From the NCBI GenBank assembly GCA_018004645.1, contig JAGNBV010000013.1, forward strand, positions 1 through 49,377: a DNA stretch of 49,377 nt. The letters run 5' to 3'. This document shows, in pieces, positions 39,801 to 48,932 of the stretch (position 1 is the first letter of the stretch; every line of letters starts with the position of its first letter). The notes beneath the pieces were generated by a model. The model worked only from the letters and a program-made list of their open reading frames with translations. It had not been told where the DNA came from and made no database searches. This stretch comes from Bacteroidales bacterium (GTDB taxonomy: Bacteria; Bacteroidota; Bacteroidia; Bacteroidales; CAIWKO01). Both the position numbers and the translations under genes were made by a program.

Positions 39801-40966
39801 GGCAAACCAACATTTGTCCGGGAACCTCCACTGTTCTGGATGCAGGTAGCGGATATGCCTCCTACCAATGGTCAAACGGAACATCCTCACAAACCGCCAC
39901 CGTGAGCACAGGAGGCGCCTATTCCGTGACGGTCAGCGATGGCAGCGGGTGTACAGGCAGCGCATCAATAAACATCACTGTTATAAGCACTTTGCCTGTT
40001 ACAGCAACGGCAACTCCGGGCAATGTGTGTCCCGGAAACCCCGTTACCTTAACGGCAACAGGAGGAGGCACCTATTTGTGGAACACCACCCCGCCCTCAT
40101 ACGACTCAGTTTTTGTGGTTCACCCAACCACCGCCACTACCTACGTGGTTACGGTAACATACAATGGCTGTTCCTCCACCTCCTCGGTGTCGGTCAGCAT
40201 CGATCCGTCCTTAAGCGTGACAGCCTCTTCCACCAATACAGGCTGTATAAACCACGACGGTACGGCCACAGTGGAAGTTTCGGGGCCGGGGTACAACTTT
40301 ATCTGGAATACGGTACCTCCTCAATATACACAAACGGCTACAGGGCTGGCCGCAGGCACTTACATCGTTACTGTCGGCTATAACGGATGCTCCGGCAGCA
40401 CTTCGGTAACTGTTAATGTAGCCTCCGGCCCCGAAGCAGCATTTTATTATAAACCGGAAAGCCCCGTGCTGGATGATGGCCCTGTGTTTTTCTTTGACCA
40501 ATCCTGGGGCAACATTACAAACTGGTATTGGGACTTTGGCGACAGCACAGATTTTTCAGGAATTCCGGCCAACCATTCGTATGCTGATACAGGATCGTAC
40601 CTCGTAACAATGATCGTAACAGATACCAAAGGATGCAAGGACACTGCCCGGGGCACAATCTATATCAATCCTTTGTTCACAGTGTGGATCCCCAACAGTT
40701 TTACCCCAAATGATGATTTCGACAACGAAGAATTCAAGCCGCTTGGCGTTGGTTGGGACACAAAAAACTACTTTATGGCCATTTATGACCGATGGGGAAA
40801 AATGTTGTTTTATACCGAAGATATCAACGAAGGATGGAACGGAACCTATAATAATGCCTACGACTACAGCAAAGGAGTGCAGTCGGTTTTTGCCTATGTA
40901 GTTCAGGTAGCCGATCTAAAAGGTATAAAACACAAGTACAAAGGTATCGTTGTGGTGGTCCAATAA
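36857..40966 (+). CDS. Giant T9SS type B surface protein, paralogue 2
   Basis: A 1369-residue paralogue of the preceding protein. It has its own signal peptide (residues about 16-41, ending AKGYGQ), then the same N-terminal domain, propeller, Ig-like and Cys/Met-rich segments in register. After the shared block it has a SprB-like repeat and a different, longer set of Ig-like repeats (TICAGSSATLDAGGPYAGYS, NICPGTSTVLDAGSGYASYQ, NVCPGNPVTLTATGGGTYLW). A PKD domain (WYWDFGDSTDFSG) and a divergent gliding-motility-type C-terminal domain (IPNSFTPNDDFDNEEF ... RWGKMLFY) follow. Exposure on the cell surface via T9SS is inferred from that domain. The pair looks like an expanded adhesin set, probably co-transcribed. 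Confidence 0.92.
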   Translation: MHQQTIVSMLLKKNRSYPLVFLKLFSLLALSLFFHAKGYGQAQDWSVKWNYPKVFIENKGQFDGRDKKPDSQILYAVDHTAVQVFFTREGLTYRLDTKIKNKNRKKGDTTQPKRLVVSDFVYMTWEGANPDPQIIPENLSPDYHTYSMLSRDRKSYYDIRNIKGYKKITYKNLYPAIDVEYVFHPESGIKYALVLHPGADISKVRMKFVTDSSVFIDKNGNLKIATIYGDITEHAPVSFYSGNNTPISSHFQLYNNEVSFVLGDYDHNQKVVIDPWVQTPTLANSNGVWELDKDGAGNIYTIGGDMPMKLQKWSAAGVLQWTYNTPWDTANNWLGTLTTDQNGNSYITSGSEAVIQRVNSSGSMVWSANGGAMDEYWMIAFNCDQTKLIVGGTRVDPLITANSHGVIFDINTSNGSVISLVNVAKSRTYTLLGMPVTEPNEVRALSSSRDAKYYFLTLDSVGAITQNMNLCSSNGPVFKHISGYNFSYKCENYRPNNSNSGIRSVRANNNFVYTQNGTTLHKRSLADGSVLTTVTIPGGISSSVAMTNFNQPGNSGIAVDDCGNVYVGSGDRVIKYDANLNQLSQTTLPFAVFDVVVAPGGNVVVCGATGNSSSTSRTGYVQSINMSACAPFALICCNTTICPAGPFCSTDSPVTLICETPGGTWSGTGVDPSTGVFNPSSAGAGTHTITYTLPCGSSSITIVVSPCVPLNVCQELNGDMTVSGGTAPYSWQQYNAGGTITITNQAECQSCGYTWNSLMGMCMNGMMPVTTCTAPGGWVTFATGTTVTPPGTWPIRVIDSNGDSAIISSLASLPACSPCPTLTITTSNIVNVCGTATNGSFTATTSGGDGPYDYTLTLGATTFATFNDVGGPQNFTGLGAGTYTLTVVDANNCQGTTTITISSASNLTPVIAGPTTICAGSSATLDAGGPYAGYSWSSGATTQTITISASGTYSVTVSDGGCTGSTSISVTQASQITPSITGQTNICPGTSTVLDAGSGYASYQWSNGTSSQTATVSTGGAYSVTVSDGSGCTGSASINITVISTLPVTATATPGNVCPGNPVTLTATGGGTYLWNTTPPSYDSVFVVHPTTATTYVVTVTYNGCSSTSSVSVSIDPSLSVTASSTNTGCINHDGTATVEVSGPGYNFIWNTVPPQYTQTATGLAAGTYIVTVGYNGCSGSTSVTVNVASGPEAAFYYKPESPVLDDGPVFFFDQSWGNITNWYWDFGDSTDFSGIPANHSYADTGSYLVTMIVTDTKGCKDTARGTIYINPLFTVWIPNSFTPNDDFDNEEFKPLGVGWDTKNYFMAIYDRWGKMLFYTEDINEGWNGTYNNAYDYSKGVQSVFAYVVQVADLKGIKHKYKGIVVVVQ
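36989..39312 (+). repeat. Duplicated block, copy 2
   Basis: Partner of 33462-35785 at a constant offset of 3,527 bp. Differences are scattered substitutions, many synonymous, with identical tracts between them. This pattern fits tandem duplication, perhaps followed by gene conversion. Confidence 0.9.
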
Positions 40967-41111
40967 ATCCTCTAAAATTATCGTCAGCGGGGCCTTTGAT
41001 GAATGATTATCGGGCCATATAATTTCGAAAAAGTTGACGTTTGTCATCAAATCGCATCCGTTTATGCTGTTAAATTAATGTTAAGAGGCTCAAAACACCA
41101 AATCAAAAGGT

Positions 41112-41119
41112 TAAATTTG
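41112..41119 (+). promoter_or_regulatory. -7 promoter element before the M4 peptidase gene
   Basis: TAAATTTG is an exact TAnnTTTG match 34 bp before the ATG at 41153. No standard -33 TTTG is seen. Confidence 0.4.
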
Positions 41120-41152
41120 TAAGATTCGCTCGAAATTGAAAAATTCAATTAT

Positions 41153-44100
41153 ATGAAAAAAATATTCCTTTGTAGTTTTTTTCTGATCATGGCTTTGACC
41201 GTGACATCCCAGACATTTAACGGAAGTGAGGCTCGGTCGCTGATTCCAGGGACAGATATGATTGTGAAAGATACGCTCCTTGATATTCCAACATTTATCA
41301 GGTTTTCGAAAGGGTCAGAACCAGCGTTTAAGGATTTGCGAGCCTAGCTAAAGGATCATTTTAAAATCAGTCAGGATTTCGACATGGTGCATTTACGTTC
41401 CGAAAATGATGACAGTGGATTCACGCATTACCGTTATCAACAAACCTACAAGGGCTATCCTATCCATTCCAATGTTTTTATCATTCATGTAAAAAACAAC
41501 AGGATTGAAAGCATGAACGGGCAGTTATTCGGCAAACTTGATGTGGCCGCCACCGCAACCATTACGGAAGCACAAGCCCTGGAAAAAGCTATTGAATATG
41601 TTGGCGCCAACACGTATAAATGGCAGTTACCCGGCGAGGAACGCTTATTAAAAGAAATAATGAACGACGAAAACGCCACGTATTATCCACAGGGAATATT
41701 AGTGTTGATACCGGCAGAGCAAAATCATAAAGGGAATAACTACCGGCTTGCTTACAAATTCGATATCTATGCCCATCAGCCGGTGAGCCGTCAGTGGATT
41801 TTTGTTGATGCCGCTACAGGACAGGTAATCTTTACATTACAACGAATTCATACCGAAAACAACGACATCCTGTCGAACGCCACCGGTTCGGCAGCCACCA
41901 AATACAGCAATACCAGGACTATTACCACCGATTACACCGGATCAACATACCGGCTGAGAGAAACTTCCCGTGGCCTGGGCATTGAAACCTACGATTTGAA
42001 CACCGGAACCAATTACAGCTCGGCTGTTGATTTCACGGATGCCGACAACAACTGGACCGGAACTAACACTTATCAGGATGAAGTAGCCCGCGATGCTCAC
42101 TGGGGAACCGAAATGACCTATGACTACTTTTACAATATATTTGGAAGGAACAGCATTGACAACGCCGGCTTAAAACTTGTCAGCTATGTTCATTACGATG
42201 TCGATTATGTCAATGCCTTTTGGGACGGCACCAGGATGACTTACGGCGATGGTGATGCCACCTATACCCCGTTGACAACGCTCGACATCTGCGGTCACGA
42301 AATAACACACGGCCTCACCGAATACACCGCCAACCTTGATTATTCTTATGAATCGGGAGCCCTCAACGAAGGTTTCAGTGATATTTTCGGAACCGGCATT
42401 GAATTTTATGCAAAGCCGCCTTCGCAAAGCGGAAACTGGACTATTGGAGAACAAATCGGTGAAGCCTTCCGAAGCATGTCGAATCCCAACCTTTACGACC
42501 AGCCGGACACATATCAGGGAACTAACTGGTACACCGGCAGCGGCGATAATGGAGGCGTACATTACAACTCAGGCGTGTTGAATTTTTGGTTTTACCTTTT
42601 AAGCCAGGGTGGCTCCGGCACCAATGACAACGGCAATGCTTACAATGTTACCGCCATTACTATGGCCAAAGCCGAGCAGATTGCTTTCAGGGCTCTGACG
42701 GTTTACCTGACCAACACATCACAATATGCCGATGCCCGCACCTATACCCTGCAAGCCTGTACCGACCTTTACGGGGGTTGTTCACAGGAAATGATCTCCA
42801 CTACCAATGCCTGGTATGCGGTGGGTGTAGGCGCCGCCTACTCAGCCACCAACGTGGATGCCGACTTCACAGCCTGCCCTACGGCACAATGTTCGGCGGC
42901 ACCTTTTACCGTTCAGTTTACCAACCTTAGTACCAGCGGCAACACCTACCTGTGGTATTTTGGCGACGGCAGCACGAGCACCGTGGCAGCACCTTCGCAT
43001 ACCTATACCAGCAACGGCGCTTATAATGTCAAATTAGTTACCTATGGAGGCACCTGCGGCGCCGATTCCATCACCAAGACAAGTTTTATCACCGTGGGCC
43101 CTTCCTATCCCTGCGAAGTATCCTTGCCAACCAGCGGCAGCGGAACCACCCAGACAAGCTGCAACGGCAGGTTATACGACAGCGGCCTGTGCAGCGATTA
43201 CGGCAACCTCACCGACGGGACCATCACCATTGCACCCACCAGTGCTTCATCTGTGACGCTGACTTTTACTTCATTCAACTTCGAAGCAGACTATGATTAT
43301 TTGTACGTTTACGACGGACCTACAACCGCTTCGGCACAGGTAGCGGGAAGCCCGTTCACCGGGACAACCATACCCGGCCCGATAACTTCCACAGGAGGCT
43401 CCATTACCCTTAGGCAGTACAGCGACAATTATGTTGTCGGCTCGGGCTTCTCCGTGGAATGGACCTGTACGAGCAGTGTAGTCCCTCCCGATGCAAATTT
43501 TACTGCCAATGTAACTTCAAGTTGTTCGGGAACTATTAATTTTACTGACCAGTCAACAAACACACCTACCTCGTGGCTTTGGAATTTTGGTGACGGACAG
43601 ACCTCTACAATACAAAACCCAACACACACATACACTGCAAACGGCATATACACTGTCAAACTCAAGGCTACTAACCCATACGGTACCGACTCGTTAATAA
43701 GGACAAACTATATCACCATTGATATGCCTGAAGGCCCTATGGCGACAGGAGCTACGATATGCCCGGGAACGACGGCACAGCTGAACGCCAGCGGAAGCGG
43801 CACCCTCGACTGGTTCAACACACCCACCGGCACAACAAGCATTTATACCGGAAACAGCTTCACCACACCCTTGCTCAACTCGACCACAAACTATTATGTT
43901 CAAACAACAACGGGAGGTACTGCCTATACCGGCCTGACATACATCGTACAGGCCAACACTTCCAATATATCTGCCGAACAAGGCCTGATATTTACCGCAC
44001 TTCAGCCATTTGTTTTAAAATCGGTAAAAGTCCGGTCAGTAGCCTCAGCTGCGGCTTCCAAGACGGTAACTTTAAAAAACTCTTCCAATACTACCCTCAG

Positions 44101-45964
44101 TTCGGTTACCGTAAACAACGTCCCCACAGGTGAAAGCCGTATCACGCTAAACATCAGTGTTCCGGCCGGCACGGACCTCCGGCTGACAGCCCCTGCCAAC
44201 AGTTACCTTATGAGGGACAATACCGTGCCCACGGGCACTTACCCAATCACACTTCCTGACGTGGTCAGCATTACCTCAAATACCGCGGGCTCTGAAATTT
44301 ATTACTATTTCTTTTATGACTGGGAAGTGGAACTGCCCAGCTGTACAAGCCTCCGCACCGAAGTTACCGCTACAGTGACGCCAGCGCCGGTTGCCCAGTT
44401 TACGTTTTCACAAAACGCTGCAACTGTTACGTTTACCAATACATCGGCAAACAGCAGCACGTACTCCTGGGACTTTGGCGACGGTGCCACCAGCACGACC
44501 ACCAGTCCGGCACATACCTATGCTGCCAGCGGCACCTATAACGTAAGGCTGATAGCCACCAACAGTTGCTCGAGCGATACCAGCTATCAGTCGGTTACCG
44601 TGACCCTGGCCGAGGTTAAATATACCATCAGCGGCAAAACCCGCTATCTGGGCAAAGCCTTTGCCGGCAACCCCGCCCCTTCTATGCCCACCTATAATAA
44701 CGCAATCTACAACATCGGAAAAGTTATTGTAGTATTGAAAAATGCTTCGACAGGGACGGAAATGGCCAGAGACACCAGCGACACCCAAGGAAATTATTTG
44801 ATAAACAACATTTCCAGCGGAAATTATATACTTTCTTACGACAAATTCACTGCCGACACCATGCAGTGGGGCAATGACATTAACGCCATCGACATCGCCA
44901 TGTTATTATACCTGGTCGGCCACGACACGACCTCGGATCCCTCCAGAAGTTTTACTGTCAAACACAAGAAAGCCGCCAATGTGGATAACAATGCTTCAAT
45001 AAACTCTTTGGATATTGCCAGAATGAAGGCTAAGGTAGGGTTGCCCAACCTGAGCACAGGCAACTTCCCAAGAGGAAACTGGGTGGCCCTGGATACCGCT
45101 GTTAGCGTGGTTGCCGCCGACCTGAACATCAATTTGAAAACAATTTGCTATGGCGATTATAATGCTTCAAGCACCGGATACAAAGATTCCGTAATCACCT
45201 GGGGCACAGCCAAAGTTTTACCGGCGAATATCATCCGGGTTTCTGATGAAATGATAACAACAACCCGTGAAGAATATTTTGAAGTCCCCCTGAGGACAAG
45301 TACACAAATAGAGGATTTTGCGGCTTTAGGACTGGAATTGGCATACCCCAACAAGGATTATAAGCTGGTAAGCGCCGCCATGCCCGGGTCAGAAAACAAA
45401 AACATTCCCGTAAAAATCAATCCGGCTTTTGAAGACATTCTTACCGCCAATGACGATTTGCTGGTAACAGATGTGGACGGTATTATCCGTGTGGTGTATG
45501 CGAGCAGTAATTTTTTCGATGTAAAAACCAATGACAAACTTATCACGCTGGGATTTCAAGCATTGACACACCAGGGCGCCGGGGAGCTTCCTTTTTACCT
45601 GAACGGTACCGGGGTAATCGGCAACCAGTATGGGCGGGAGTTTGACGATGCTTATCTTATCATGCCAAAGCTTTTTGTTCAGGGAAGCAGCACCGATGCA
45701 GGCTTTGAGTTTTCGGGTTATCCCAATCCTTTCAGCGAATCCACTATCCTGACCTACAGCCTGCCGGAAAGCGGGGTGGTAAAAATCAGTGTGTTCAATA
45801 CGTTGGGAGAACTGGTATCCGAATTGGTGAATGAACCTATGGATGCCGGGAAGCATACTGTAACCTTCACCGGGAAAGACCTCCCTCAGGGAATGTATTC
45901 GTTCAGGCTGGAGTTTAGCGGTACCAATAAATCGCAACACCTGATTTTGAAAATGGTTCATTGA
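41153..45964 (+). pseudogene. Modular M4 (thermolysin-like) metallopeptidase with an in-frame TAG in the propeptide
   Basis: Signal peptide and start are at 41153 (MKKIFLCSFFLIMALTVTSQ). A TAG at 41345-41347 interrupts the same frame at codon 65 and the sequence continues in frame (LKDHFKISQDF ... FTHYRYQQTYKGYP, the FTP propeptide) to 45964. The peptidase domain is intact: HEITH at codons 382-386, E406 24 residues after the first histidine, and the later NGGVHYNSG histidine. Then follow PKD, CUB (YDYLYVYDGP), two further PKD, an Ig-like region, dockerin-like repeats (NDINAIDIAMLLYLVG, NASINSLDIARMKAKVG), a cohesin-like domain and a type A T9SS tail (YPNPFSESTILTYSLPESG). A start at the ATG at 41384 would lose the signal peptide. 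The stop replaces a position often Trp, so TGG to TAG is likely. Confidence 0.8.
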
Positions 45965-46008
45965 AAAGGCCGGAATAGTCTTTAGCGCTGCTTTTTCCCC
46001 GGTTAACT

Positions 46009-46040
46009 AGTTGCCGCTTGATATAAAAAAACTGGCAACT
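46009..46040. repeat. Inverted repeat between convergent genes
   Basis: AGTTGCC at 46009-46015 pairs with GGCAACT at 46034-46040 across an 18-nt loop, between the ends of the M4 gene and the RT gene. There is no T-tract, so it is a weak terminator candidate at best. Confidence 0.3.
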
Positions 46041-46114
46041 CTGATTACCCTAATAAAGTTATAGTCTGGCGAGCCATTCAGACAGGATCGCAGGCTCCTG
46101 TGCTTGTTTTTGGA

Positions 46115-47233
46115 TTAACAAAAATCTTCCGTTTGAAAAGAAAACAAACTTAGGTAAGTAGTTTTTAGTTTGAGATAAACGGCGTCATCCCTGCCCCTGA
46201 CCTGCCCGATGAAATTGATATACCCCTGGAGGCGTCTGATAAATTTGGCGTTCAGGGATGAGTTTTTATCTTCAGCAACCTTGAAATGCCTGCTTGTGGC
46301 GGCATACAAACCATGCGTACCCAGGTCGTGAATCATGGCGCGTGTTTTTTTTAATAATTTACGGTCCACATTAACTTTTTGGTTGACCGTGATGCCGGTA
46401 ACGGTCTGTTTACGGTTTGATGGCTTTAACCGTAGTTTTTTTTCATTAATTCTGAAGTCATTTCTATGGATAATGCAGATGATATCGAGTATCATATCGC
46501 CAGGTATCTCATGATTTGATGAAAAGGTCAGGTCATCGGCATAACGTGTGTAGGTGAGATCATTTAATTCTGAAAAATATTTCAGTTCCTTATCAAGCTT
46601 CAGGCAAATAAAGTTTGAAATCACCGGAGAGGTAGGAGCGCCTGCCGGCAGCAAACCCTTATATGTTGTTAACAGCGTTAAAGCAGTAGCTATCTGTTCA
46701 TTGAAATTAAAGACCGGAGATAAAAAAGTTTCTTTAACCCTTTTTGCTTTGATATTCGGGAAAAAATCCTGCAGATCGATGTTCAGTACATACTTTTTTT
46801 TGACATGTGCTTTAGCGTTTTCGGCAATATTGCATCGTTTGCCCAGGTAATGCGGATTGATGACAAAGCCGTGCACCTCTTCAGGCTTGATAAATAAATA
46901 ATAAGCCTGAAAATAATAGTTTAAACACTGCTGTATTGATTTTAATTTCACGGAGGGGGCATAGATATCCCGTGAGCCCCCATTCTTTTTTGGCAAGGTA
47001 AAGTACCTGTATGCCGGATGGTTAATCTGCTCCTCGAGCATACAAAATGAAACATTAAAAATCTTTACAAGCTCAAGTGGTTTTTTAACGGTGAGAATAA
47101 ATAAGGCATTTAATTCATGGCGGGTAAATTGCTGTAAAACTATATTATTCAGATAAAGTCCTTCGAAGTGATACTTTTGTATCAATGTTCTTTCTTTTTG
47201 AACAAACTGTTGTATTTTTTCTATTCTGCCCAT
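46115..47233 (-). CDS. Retron-type reverse transcriptase
   Basis: A 372-residue RNA-directed DNA polymerase. The palm and finger motifs are in order: YRYFTLPKKNGGSRDIYAPS (residues 75-94), NIDLQDFFPNI with the first metal aspartate D153, LPAGAPTSPVISNF (195-208) and the catalytic YADD at 231-234. Two motifs specific to retron RTs are present: NAxxH as NAKAH at 139-143, and VTG at 278-280. There is no maturase or endonuclease domain and no fused effector, which argues against a group II intron. The gene lies 12 bp after a structured segment with msr-msd architecture and downstream of a DnaB-like helicase gene on the same strand, so the three should form one operon. It would copy the msd part of the RNA into msDNA. 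Confidence 0.93.
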   Translation of the reverse strand: MGRIEKIQQFVQKERTLIQKYHFEGLYLNNIVLQQFTRHELNALFILTVKKPLELVKIFNVSFCMLEEQINHPAYRYFTLPKKNGGSRDIYAPSVKLKSIQQCLNYYFQAYYLFIKPEEVHGFVINPHYLGKRCNIAENAKAHVKKKYVLNIDLQDFFPNIKAKRVKETFLSPVFNFNEQIATALTLLTTYKGLLPAGAPTSPVISNFICLKLDKELKYFSELNDLTYTRYADDLTFSSNHEIPGDMILDIICIIHRNDFRINEKKLRLKPSNRKQTVTGITVNQKVNVDRKLLKKTRAMIHDLGTHGLYAATSRHFKVAEDKNSSLNAKFIRRLQGYINFIGQVRGRDDAVYLKLKTTYLSLFSFQTEDFC

Positions 47234-47245
47234 AACGAAAAAAAA

Positions 47246-47405
47246 GGCCGTTGCTGATTATCTCTTAATGTCGCTATTTATGAGAAGCGGAACGCAGTGA
47301 GCATCGCAGTAAATAGCGATCATTATTGCTTCCATCTTCTGATGGGCTGCAGGAACACAGCCTCAGTGCTTTAAATAGTGCTATCATAATCTTAAGGCAA
47401 CGGCC
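47246..47405 (-). ncRNA. Predicted retron msr-msd RNA
   Basis: On the minus strand, a1 (GGCCGTTGC, 47405-47397) is exactly complementary to a2 (GCAACGGCC, 47254-47246), closing a segment of 160 nt. The first half (msr) has hairpins GGCTG/CAGCC (47362-47345) and CCATC-AGAA-GATGG (47345-47332). The second half (msd) has a long stem: TAATG, one bulged A, TCGCTATTTA (47325-47310), pairing with TAAATAGCGA and CATTA (47280-47266), around a 29-nt loop. The priming guanosine may be the G in ATAGC shortly after a1, but this is a guess. Eight T residues follow a2, then the RT start. Seven bases separate a1 from the helicase stop. The pairing is read from the sequence; function is inferred from the adjacent retron RT. 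Confidence 0.85.
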
Positions 47406-47412
47406 CGGTATT

Positions 47413-48459
47413 TTAAAATGGTGGTTCGTCAATTTCGTCCAATCGTTCCTTGAAAAACTGAAAATCTTCGGTAAAGCCGCTAAAATCCTCTAAAACCATA
47501 GAACTTCTATTCAACTTCAGAAATACGTCTCCATCATAGCCGCTTCTGTTCTTGGCAACAATGAGCTCCATCAGGCCACTGGTGCTGTTTCCCATTTCGT
47601 CTTCCGTTATACAATAGTATTCTGGCCTATACACAAATATGACTTTGTCGGCTTCCTGTTCTATGGATCCGCTATCGCGCAGGTCAGACAATATCGGCCG
47701 CTTTGGCCCCGGCCTTTTCTCCACTTCTCTGCTCAACTGGCTGCTTACAATAACACAAACATTGTAATCTCTTGCAATATTCTTGATTTCCCTTATTATG
47801 TAACTGATTTCGTACTCCCGGTGGCTTCGGAAGCGGGGATGGCTCATCATCTGCAGGTAATCAATAACAATGACCTTTGCTCCGTATTCCTCAATTTGTT
47901 TCTGGCATTGTGCCTTCAACGAAGTAATCGATTTACTGACACAATCGTTAATGTAAATTTTATGGCTCTTTATCTTTTTTTCAATGGATGACAACGCTTC
48001 AATTTCGTAATTCTCCAGTTTTCGCCTCGCAATCGAATCGGGCGGGATTTGGGAAAGTATCGATATAAAGCGCGTAGCCAGCAGGTCTTCGGAAAGTTCA
48101 TAAGAATAAAAAATAACCGGCACCTGCTTAGAAATATGCAAAGACAGATTTACTAAAAGCATGGTCTTCCCCATAGACGGACGGCCTCCCACCACAACCA
48201 ATTCGCCCGGAGTAAATCCGCCCAACAATTTGTCGAGTTCTGTGAATCCTGATTTTATTTGGCCATCCTTCCAATCCGGCTTACGGATGTTACTCATCTT
48301 TGCGGCATACAAATTTGACAGGCTTTTAGACTCCTTGAGCACTATCTTTTCCAATTCATTTTCACGCAGCAGTTCTTGGAGTTGAAAAACCACCAGATCT
48401 TCATCAACATTAACCTGGGTGATAATGTTTTCTATTTTTTTTATTAGCTCTTGTTTCAT
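47413..48459 (-). CDS. DnaB-family helicase lacking the DnaB N-terminal domain, retron-linked
   Basis: A 348-residue RecA-fold ATPase equal to the C-terminal half of replicative helicase DnaB. It has GFTELDKLLGGFTPGELVVV, Walker A GGRPSMGKT (91-99), Walker B VIVIDYLQMM with D200, the sensor SSQLSREVEKR (239-249), LSDLRDSGSIEQEADKV and the arginine-finger segment AKNRSGYDGD (302-311), so hydrolysis should be intact. The roughly 150-residue primase-binding N-terminal domain of DnaB is absent and replaced by about 65 charged helical residues. I start at the ATG at 48459 (MKQELIKKIE); an ATG at 48516 would add 19 residues. It ends 7 bp before the retron a1 repeat. A role as partner or effector of the retron is inferred from this arrangement; a remnant phage helicase is the alternative. 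Confidence 0.85.
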   Translation of the reverse strand: MKQELIKKIENIITQVNVDEDLVVFQLQELLRENELEKIVLKESKSLSNLYAAKMSNIRKPDWKDGQIKSGFTELDKLLGGFTPGELVVVGGRPSMGKTMLLVNLSLHISKQVPVIFYSYELSEDLLATRFISILSQIPPDSIARRKLENYEIEALSSIEKKIKSHKIYINDCVSKSITSLKAQCQKQIEEYGAKVIVIDYLQMMSHPRFRSHREYEISYIIREIKNIARDYNVCVIVSSQLSREVEKRPGPKRPILSDLRDSGSIEQEADKVIFVYRPEYYCITEDEMGNSTSGLMELIVAKNRSGYDGDVFLKLNRSSMVLEDFSGFTEDFQFFKERLDEIDEPPF

Positions 48460-48932
48460 AATGCTAAAATACAAAGGAGATTTTAATATTTCCCCATTGT
48501 TGATAACTAATTTCATTTGTATTAACAGACTGATTTACAATATTTTTGCAAAGACAACAGATTTGCCCGACGGATATATGATGTTACATTACAAGCACTA
48601 TAAAACCGACATTTTTCTTTGCTATAAAACGGTTTTTGCCAACACAAATCACCTTTGAAACAGGAGTTGCCAGCCACCGGCAGAGTCCCATACAAGCGGA
48701 TGTTATGTTGTTTTGCAAACTTAAAAACTATTTTATACCTGGGTTTCTTCCCTTATGTTGTCTGTTAGCCGCCCAAAGGGTCCTCAGTGTGGGGATAAGC
48801 ACCTACTTTAAAAAACTAAAACCTCAATCGTACTGCTTTTATAAACTTTGTCGCGTGCCGGATTACCCGCCAACCAGGCTTCTTGTTTGGCTTGTTACCA
48901 CACGAGACCTTAGATGTCAAATACTGGTTCGA
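48460..48932. other. Unassigned region upstream of the retron operon
   Basis: About 470 bp with no convincing gene. Plus-strand frames at 48419-48658 and 48636-49004 have irregular composition, no recognisable motif, and run into the flanking genes. A promoter for the helicase-retron operon should lie here; CAAAGACA at 48549-48556 (TGTCTTTG on the minus strand) is one base from the -7 consensus. A 9-bp direct repeat TTATGTTGT occurs at 48703-48711 and 48753-48761. Confidence 0.5.

Noticed and set aside
46115..47233. Group II intron or diversity-generating retroelement RT
   Set aside because: No maturase or endonuclease domain, no intron domain V-like sequence and no template/variable repeat were seen; NAxxH and VTG point to a retron.
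48690..48775. Integron attC-like site
   Set aside because: TTATGTTGT is a direct, not inverted, repeat; GTTAGCC does not fit GTTRRRY, and there is no matching RYYYAAC partner or integrase.
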